8,987 nt of DNA. It comes from CAZDDI01 sp964504195 (lineage in GTDB: Bacteria; Chloroflexota; Anaerolineae; B4-G1; SLSP01). The position numbers were made by a program, and so were the translations under genes. The stretch spans positions 1 through 8,987 of the forward strand of contig CAZDDI010000101.1 in assembly GCA_964504195.1 (NCBI GenBank), read 5' to 3'. The notes beneath the pieces were generated by a model. The model had not been told where the DNA came from and searched no databases. It saw nothing but the letters and a program-made list of their open reading frames with translations. How positions within the stretch are numbered: position 1 is the stretch's first letter; every line of letters starts with the position of its first letter. This document shows positions 7,068 through 8,987 of the stretch, piece by piece.

Positions 7068-7146
7068 ACCGGGTTGCGCCTTTACTCATCGCAATTGCAA
7101 TCTCAGTATAGACTGCCCCCATTGCAAAGTCAAGCATTTTGCGCGG
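7068..7146 (-). repeat. Promoter-bearing direct repeat, copy 1 (upstream of nuclease gene)
   Basis: 79 bp that recur almost unchanged at 7583-7660, in the same orientation 515 bp away. The two copies differ by a handful of substitutions and one base of length (CCCCCA against CCCG on the + strand). Each copy contains a full sigma-70-type promoter on the minus strand and lies upstream of a different gene. Confidence 0.85.
7105..7133 (-). promoter_or_regulatory. Sigma-70-type promoter for the nuclease-EVE gene
   Basis: On the minus strand, -35 TTGACT (7128-7133) and -10 TATACT (7105-7110) are separated by 17 bp. Expected transcription start is near 7098, giving a leader of about 124 nt before the ATG at 6974. 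The hexamer TTGCAA appears next to the -35 (7122-7127) and at the expected start (7095-7100), a possible operator pair. Confidence 0.7.
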
Positions 7147-7265
7147 GGCCACCGGCAGCGCGTTGCAACGTCCCGCTGCTATGCAAAACCGGCTCGCAGC
7201 CGGTTCGGGAGAGGGTCACAGGGCGTTGTGGGCAAAGAAATGTGCTTGCCGTCCACGAATTCAGT

Positions 7266-7313
7266 CACGAATACACGAATTCCTCTTGTCTGGCAACCAT
7301 TCGTGCATTCGTG
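7266..7313. repeat. CACGAAT inverted repeat
   Basis: CACGAATACACGAAT (7266-7280) pairs with ATTCGTGCATTCGTG (7299-7313) with one mismatch over 15 bp; a further CCACGAATT lies at 7253-7261. It lies just downstream of the DUF433 gene and may act as its mRNA end, or be a dispersed intergenic repeat. Confidence 0.6.
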
Positions 7314-7340
7314 GAAGCATTCGAGGACGGCTTGCAAACC

Positions 7341-7541
7341 TTACACCGCGAATAACAAGCACGCCTGGATATCTTCCTCAACCAGCCCTTTGTACTCTTG
7401 TACAATCTCCGTGGTGCTCGCGCCGTGAGCTAATAAGTTGAGGATGTATTCAACCGTTAGCCGTGTCCCTCTGATGATCGGCTTACCTGTCATCACTTTG
7501 GGGTTGAGGGTGATGCGTTCAAGCAGGTGTTGGTCTGTCAT
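7341..7541 (-). CDS. DUF433 family antitoxin-like protein (orphan)
   Basis: 66 aa with the full DUF433 pattern: ERITLNPKVMTGKPIIRGTR (8-27), the helix-turn-helix-like LTVEYILNLLAHGASTTEIV (28-47), and the ending EEDIQACLLFA (55-65). DUF433 proteins are small winged or HTH-type DNA-binding antitoxins, usually followed at once by a DUF5615 PIN-like toxin gene. No such gene follows here; the ORF ends in CLLFAV, slightly shorter than the family's usual tail of roughly 75 residues, and runs into repeats. The start ATG has a strong SD GGGAGGT (7549-7555 on the + strand) 7 nt upstream. A near-consensus promoter in the duplicated cassette lies about 80 nt upstream. It is probably an orphan antitoxin or stand-alone regulator, and may act on its own promoter copy and on the matching one before the nuclease gene (inference). 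Confidence 0.85.
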   Translation of the reverse strand: MTDQHLLERITLNPKVMTGKPIIRGTRLTVEYILNLLAHGASTTEIVQEYKGLVEEDIQACLLFAV

Positions 7542-7582
7542 ATCTCTTACCTCCCAAGCACCTCATTCCTGCTCGCTACCGA

Positions 7583-7660
7583 ACCGGGTTGTGCCTTTGC
7601 TCATCGCGATTGCAATATCAGTATAGACTGCCCCGTTGCAAAGTCAAGTATTTTGCGCGG
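7583..7660 (-). repeat. Promoter-bearing direct repeat, copy 2 (upstream of DUF433 gene)
   Basis: Second copy of the cassette at 7068-7146, in the same orientation, ending 42 nt upstream of the DUF433 start codon. The shared sequence runs from just before the -35 through about 45 bp past the -10, so it covers promoter and early transcribed region and ends before the SD. Confidence 0.85.
7620..7647 (-). promoter_or_regulatory. Sigma-70-type promoter for the DUF433 gene
   Basis: On the minus strand, -35 TTGACT (7642-7647), 16-bp spacer and -10 TATACT (7620-7625). Expected start is near 7613, leaving a leader of about 72 nt before the ATG at 7541. TTGCAA occurs at 7636-7641 and 7610-7615, in the same relative places as in copy 1 but 26 bp apart instead of 27. 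Confidence 0.7.
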
Positions 7661-7674
7661 AGTGAATTAGGGCT

Positions 7675-7808
7675 TTCCAAGAATCAAAACCATTCACCCC
7701 CCGCTCGGCGTGGATTGCCAAATCCACGCCTTTGGCCTACCAAGTGTTTAGTAGACCGCTGGATTTGGCAATCCAGCGGGAGCAAGTGGAAGGATTATTT
7801 TCTTGGAA
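7675..7808. repeat. 134-bp palindromic element (MITE-like) with two mirrored hairpins
   Basis: Terminal inverted repeats TTCCAAGAA (7675-7683) and TTCTTGGAA (7800-7808) enclose two perfect 10-bp-arm hairpins. One is GGCGTGGATT/AATCCACGCC (7707-7730, loop GCCA), the other CCGCTGGATT/AATCCAGCGG (7756-7779, loop TGGC). The second hairpin is close to the reverse complement of the first, so the whole element can also fold as one long imperfect stem. It sits 5 bp past the end of the short antitoxin-like gene and may serve as its transcript end. No transposase is present. Confidence 0.7.
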
Positions 7809-7813
7809 TCGCC

Positions 7814-8026
7814 TTAGAGACGAACATAGATCTCATCTCGGCGCAACGGCTCAAAATCAGGGATTTGGAGCGGCTGCGCTAACAACGCATCAATGAACGT
7901 CTCCGTGGCTGATGGCGCGTCAATTAGCACAATGACGCGCACCATTTCTTTGCAGCGTTCCTGATACAGCTGGGGAATCTGAATCACCCCATCCTTCACG
8001 CGGGTTTGAAACTCAATAGCGTACAT
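7814..8026 (-). CDS. Small antitoxin-like protein, third gene of the higBA operon
   Basis: 70 aa from the ATG at 8026; a TTG at 8035 would add three residues, but neither start has a good SD and family members I recall begin at MxxIEF. The N-terminus MYAIEFQTRVKDGVIQIP followed by VRVIVLIDAP fits a family of short beta-rich proteins common in cyanobacteria and Chloroflexota, annotated as antitoxin-like and usually paired with RelE- or PIN-type toxins. The C-terminal half (about 39-70) is predicted helical and acidic, like a toxin-wrapping tail. It lies 33 nt downstream of higA on the same strand with no separate promoter visible, so it is probably co-transcribed. Its own cognate toxin is not present in the window. 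Function is inferred only. Confidence 0.7.
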   Translation of the reverse strand: MYAIEFQTRVKDGVIQIPQLYQERCKEMVRVIVLIDAPSATETFIDALLAQPLQIPDFEPLRRDEIYVRL

Positions 8027-8059
8027 CTTCGCCAACTGTCTTTCTGATAATTGATGAAG

Positions 8060-8383
8060 CTACGCTACACCTACGTTAAGCGTCTCGCGCGCCAAAGGCG
8101 TGATTTCCCGTATCACTTGTTCTTCAATGACATCCCGGGTCGTTTCCAGGTCATATAAGGTTTGTAAATTCAGCCACAACTCAGCCGTCGTTCCTAAATA
8201 GCGACTCAGCCGTAAAGCAGTGTCTGCCGTGATGCTCCTTTTCCCATGCACAATTTCATTGATTTTGCGCGGATAGACTTTCATGCCTTTGGCTAGTTGA
8301 TACTGGCTGATCCCCATAGGCTTGAGGAAATCTTCCAGCAACACTTCCCCTGGGTGAACCGGTGGTATTTTCATCTCTTTCAT
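8060..8383 (-). CDS. higA: HigA family antitoxin (XRE-type HTH)
   Basis: 107 aa. It opens with PPVHPGEVLLEDFLKPMGIS (7-26), the characteristic HigA/VapI start. The XRE helix-turn-helix follows at about 25-60 (SQYQLAKGMKVYPRKINEIV, then KRSITADTALRLSRYLGTT), and then ELWLNLQTLYDLE (68-80), typical of the HigA C-terminal helix. HigA neutralises the HigB mRNA interferase by direct binding and represses the operon. The ATG overlaps the higB stop codon as ATGA (8380-8383), a translationally coupled arrangement in the usual higB-higA order. It is predicted to bind the palindrome at 8684-8704. An in-frame Met4 is the only nearby alternative start. Complete and of normal length. Confidence 0.93.
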   Translation of the reverse strand: MKEMKIPPVHPGEVLLEDFLKPMGISQYQLAKGMKVYPRKINEIVHGKRSITADTALRLSRYLGTTAELWLNLQTLYDLETTRDVIEEQVIREITPLARETLNVGVA

Positions 8384-8676
8384 AGTACACCTTCCTGGTG
8401 ATAATCAACTATTTCGACATCATAAGCATCATTGCCTAGCCGGGCAAAACAGAGTCGCCATTGGGCATTGATCCGAATACTGGATTGACCTTCGCGGTCT
8501 CCGTGGAGCATTTCCAGGCAATTTGCTGGCGGCAGTAACAAGTCGCGGAGTTCTTTGGCAGAGTGTAACAAGGCCAGTTTACGATAAGCGGTCTTTTGGA
8601 TCGTTTGCGGAAGTTTACGCGAAAAACTCCGCTGAAATATCTTTTCAGTTTCTTTGCATCTGAAAGACTTGATCAT
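8380..8676 (-). CDS. higB: HigB family toxin (RelE superfamily mRNA interferase)
   Basis: 98 aa of the RelE/HigB fold. MIKSFRCKETEKIF (1-14) is the standard start. Further matches are the helix-rich middle (20-47), LLLPPANCLEMLHGD (46-60), the catalytic-region strands QSSIRINAQWRLCFA (64-78) with basic Arg68 and Arg74, and the terminal strand VEIVDYH (87-93). HigB cleaves mRNA on the ribosome and arrests growth unless bound by HigA. The length and both ends are normal, so the toxin looks intact. The ATG lies only 6 nt past a consensus -10, so the mRNA should be leaderless or nearly so; the GGAAG before the ATG is too close to act as an SD. Confidence 0.93.
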   Translation of the reverse strand: MIKSFRCKETEKIFQRSFSRKLPQTIQKTAYRKLALLHSAKELRDLLLPPANCLEMLHGDREGQSSIRINAQWRLCFARLGNDAYDVEIVDYHQEGVL

Positions 8677-8682
8677 ACTTCC

Positions 8683-8711
8683 ATATTACCGCGAAACGGT
8701 AATACTGTCAA
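8683..8711 (-). promoter_or_regulatory. Consensus sigma-70 promoter of higBA
   Basis: On the minus strand, -35 TTGACA (8706-8711), exactly 17 bp, then -10 TAATAT (8683-8688). The expected start at about 7 nt past the -10 coincides with the A of the higB ATG (8676). Confidence 0.85.
8684..8704. promoter_or_regulatory. Probable HigA operator palindrome
   Basis: TATTACCG (8684-8691), 5-bp centre, CGGTAATA (8697-8704): perfect 8-bp arms. The palindrome fills the promoter spacer and overlaps the -10, so bound HigA would block RNA polymerase. A half site CGGTAT follows at 8713-8718. HigA binding here is inferred from position and symmetry. Confidence 0.75.
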
Positions 8712-8795
8712 GCGGTATGCTTTGTTGGTAAAATAACGCAATACACGTGTTAGCACAAGGGAGTAACTCTATTCACGCATCCCGCTTCCCGCCAG

Positions 8796-8823
8796 TTGAC
8801 ACCTTGCCTCTTTCCGTTAAAAT
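8796..8823 (+). promoter_or_regulatory. Promoter-like sequence pointing out of the window
   Basis: TTGACA (8796-8801), a 16-bp spacer, then TAAAAT (8818-8823) on the + strand. Downstream there is only a nine-codon ORF and AT-rich DNA before the palindrome. It could drive a gene beyond the window or be a relic of a lost one. Confidence 0.4.
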
Positions 8824-8945
8824 TCCAAGTATCAAGCACCTGAGAGCGAACTAATGAAAATTAAGAAAATAAACCGGAAATAAAACTATTTGCAAGAATC
8901 ACTATTTAAAAATTTACAAATTGATAATTTTACCCCACCCCCTTG

Positions 8946-8982
8946 CCCCCTCCCCACGCCGCTGTGCGGCGCGGGGAGGGGG
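8946..8982. repeat. C/G-block palindrome at the right end
   Basis: 17-bp arms CCCCCTCCCCACGCCGC (8946-8962) and its near-complement (8966-8982), loop TGT, one mismatch. It is built like the palindrome at 16-47 but with a different core. It could end transcription from either side or be a dispersed repeat. Confidence 0.7.
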
Positions 8983-8987
8983 AGAAA

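Larger units (their letters stand above)
6975..7340. other. Gene-free stretch: leader, promoter cassette and small repeats
   Basis: This 366-bp stretch holds no convincing gene. From right to left on the minus strand it contains an inverted CACGAAT repeat, an 8-bp hairpin AACCGGCT/AGCCGGTT (7187-7205, loop CGC), the palindrome CGTTGCAACG (7161-7170), the promoter cassette and the nuclease-gene leader. The partner toxin that normally sits beside DUF433 antitoxins is not visible here. Confidence 0.6.
8712..8987. other. Gene-free AT-rich end region
   Basis: No gene of credible length is seen on either strand. The stretch holds a + strand promoter-like pair (8796-8823), a nine-codon ORF beginning at an ATG at 8854 (MKIKKINRK) with GAGAG 8-12 nt before it, a very AT-rich tract to about 8935, and a closing GC-rich palindrome. 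It may be the edge of the island. Confidence 0.5.

Noticed and set aside
6958..7152. 64-codon minus-strand frame just upstream of the nuclease gene as a real gene
   Set aside because: It runs straight through the duplicated promoter cassette and leader, has no SD, and is not preserved in the second copy. Only the shorter leader frame is kept as a low-interest note.
7438..7882. Plus-strand open frames of 62 and 97 codons across the DUF433 gene and the palindromic element
   Set aside because: They cross the DUF433 gene antisense, promoter copy 2 and hairpins; the translations show no family character.

Overview
The window reads as a piece of a GC-rich bacterial chromosome. The style of its intergenic DNA (GTCATTGCGAG-type inverted repeats, CCTGCCAGGTCT hairpins, CACGAAT repeats, C/G-block palindromes) together with the TA gene families suggests Chloroflexota, perhaps Anaerolineae. 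That assignment is inference from repeat and gene style, not from a marker gene.

Left part, + strand (173-4757). Two consecutive ABC half-transporters are followed by a GNAT acetyltransferase of the streptothricin acetyltransferase (SatA) type. The ABC pair has complementary defects: the first has Asp in place of the catalytic Glu after Walker B, and the second has LSVGQ in place of LSGGQ. This is the signature of a heterodimeric exporter with one degenerate and one functional ATP site, as in TM287/288 and BmrC/BmrD. The two genes are split by a three-tier nested inverted repeat. A perfect 19-bp-arm hairpin abuts the ribosome binding site of the acetyltransferase. Export plus drug modification suggests a small antimicrobial-resistance locus.

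Right part, - strand (4977-8676). This is a defence/toxin-antitoxin cluster, all genes on the minus strand. In order of transcription it holds higB-higA with overlapping ATGA and a short antitoxin-like gene 33 nt downstream, then a 134-bp palindromic element, a DUF433 orphan antitoxin, a PD-(D/E)XK nuclease fused to an EVE/PUA-like domain, and a Schlafen AlbA_2-domain protein with three C-terminal membrane segments. The last two genes are clearly more AT-rich than the left half and look horizontally acquired.

The most unusual signals are regulatory. A ~79-bp cassette carrying a near-consensus sigma-70 promoter is present twice in the same orientation, once upstream of the nuclease gene and once upstream of the DUF433 gene. 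The higBA promoter has a consensus -35 and -10 with a 17-bp spacer. It contains a perfect 8-bp-arm operator and places the start of transcription on the higB ATG, predicting a leaderless mRNA. The window begins and ends in GC-rich palindromic intergenic repeats. I saw no rRNA, tRNA, transposase or CRISPR array.
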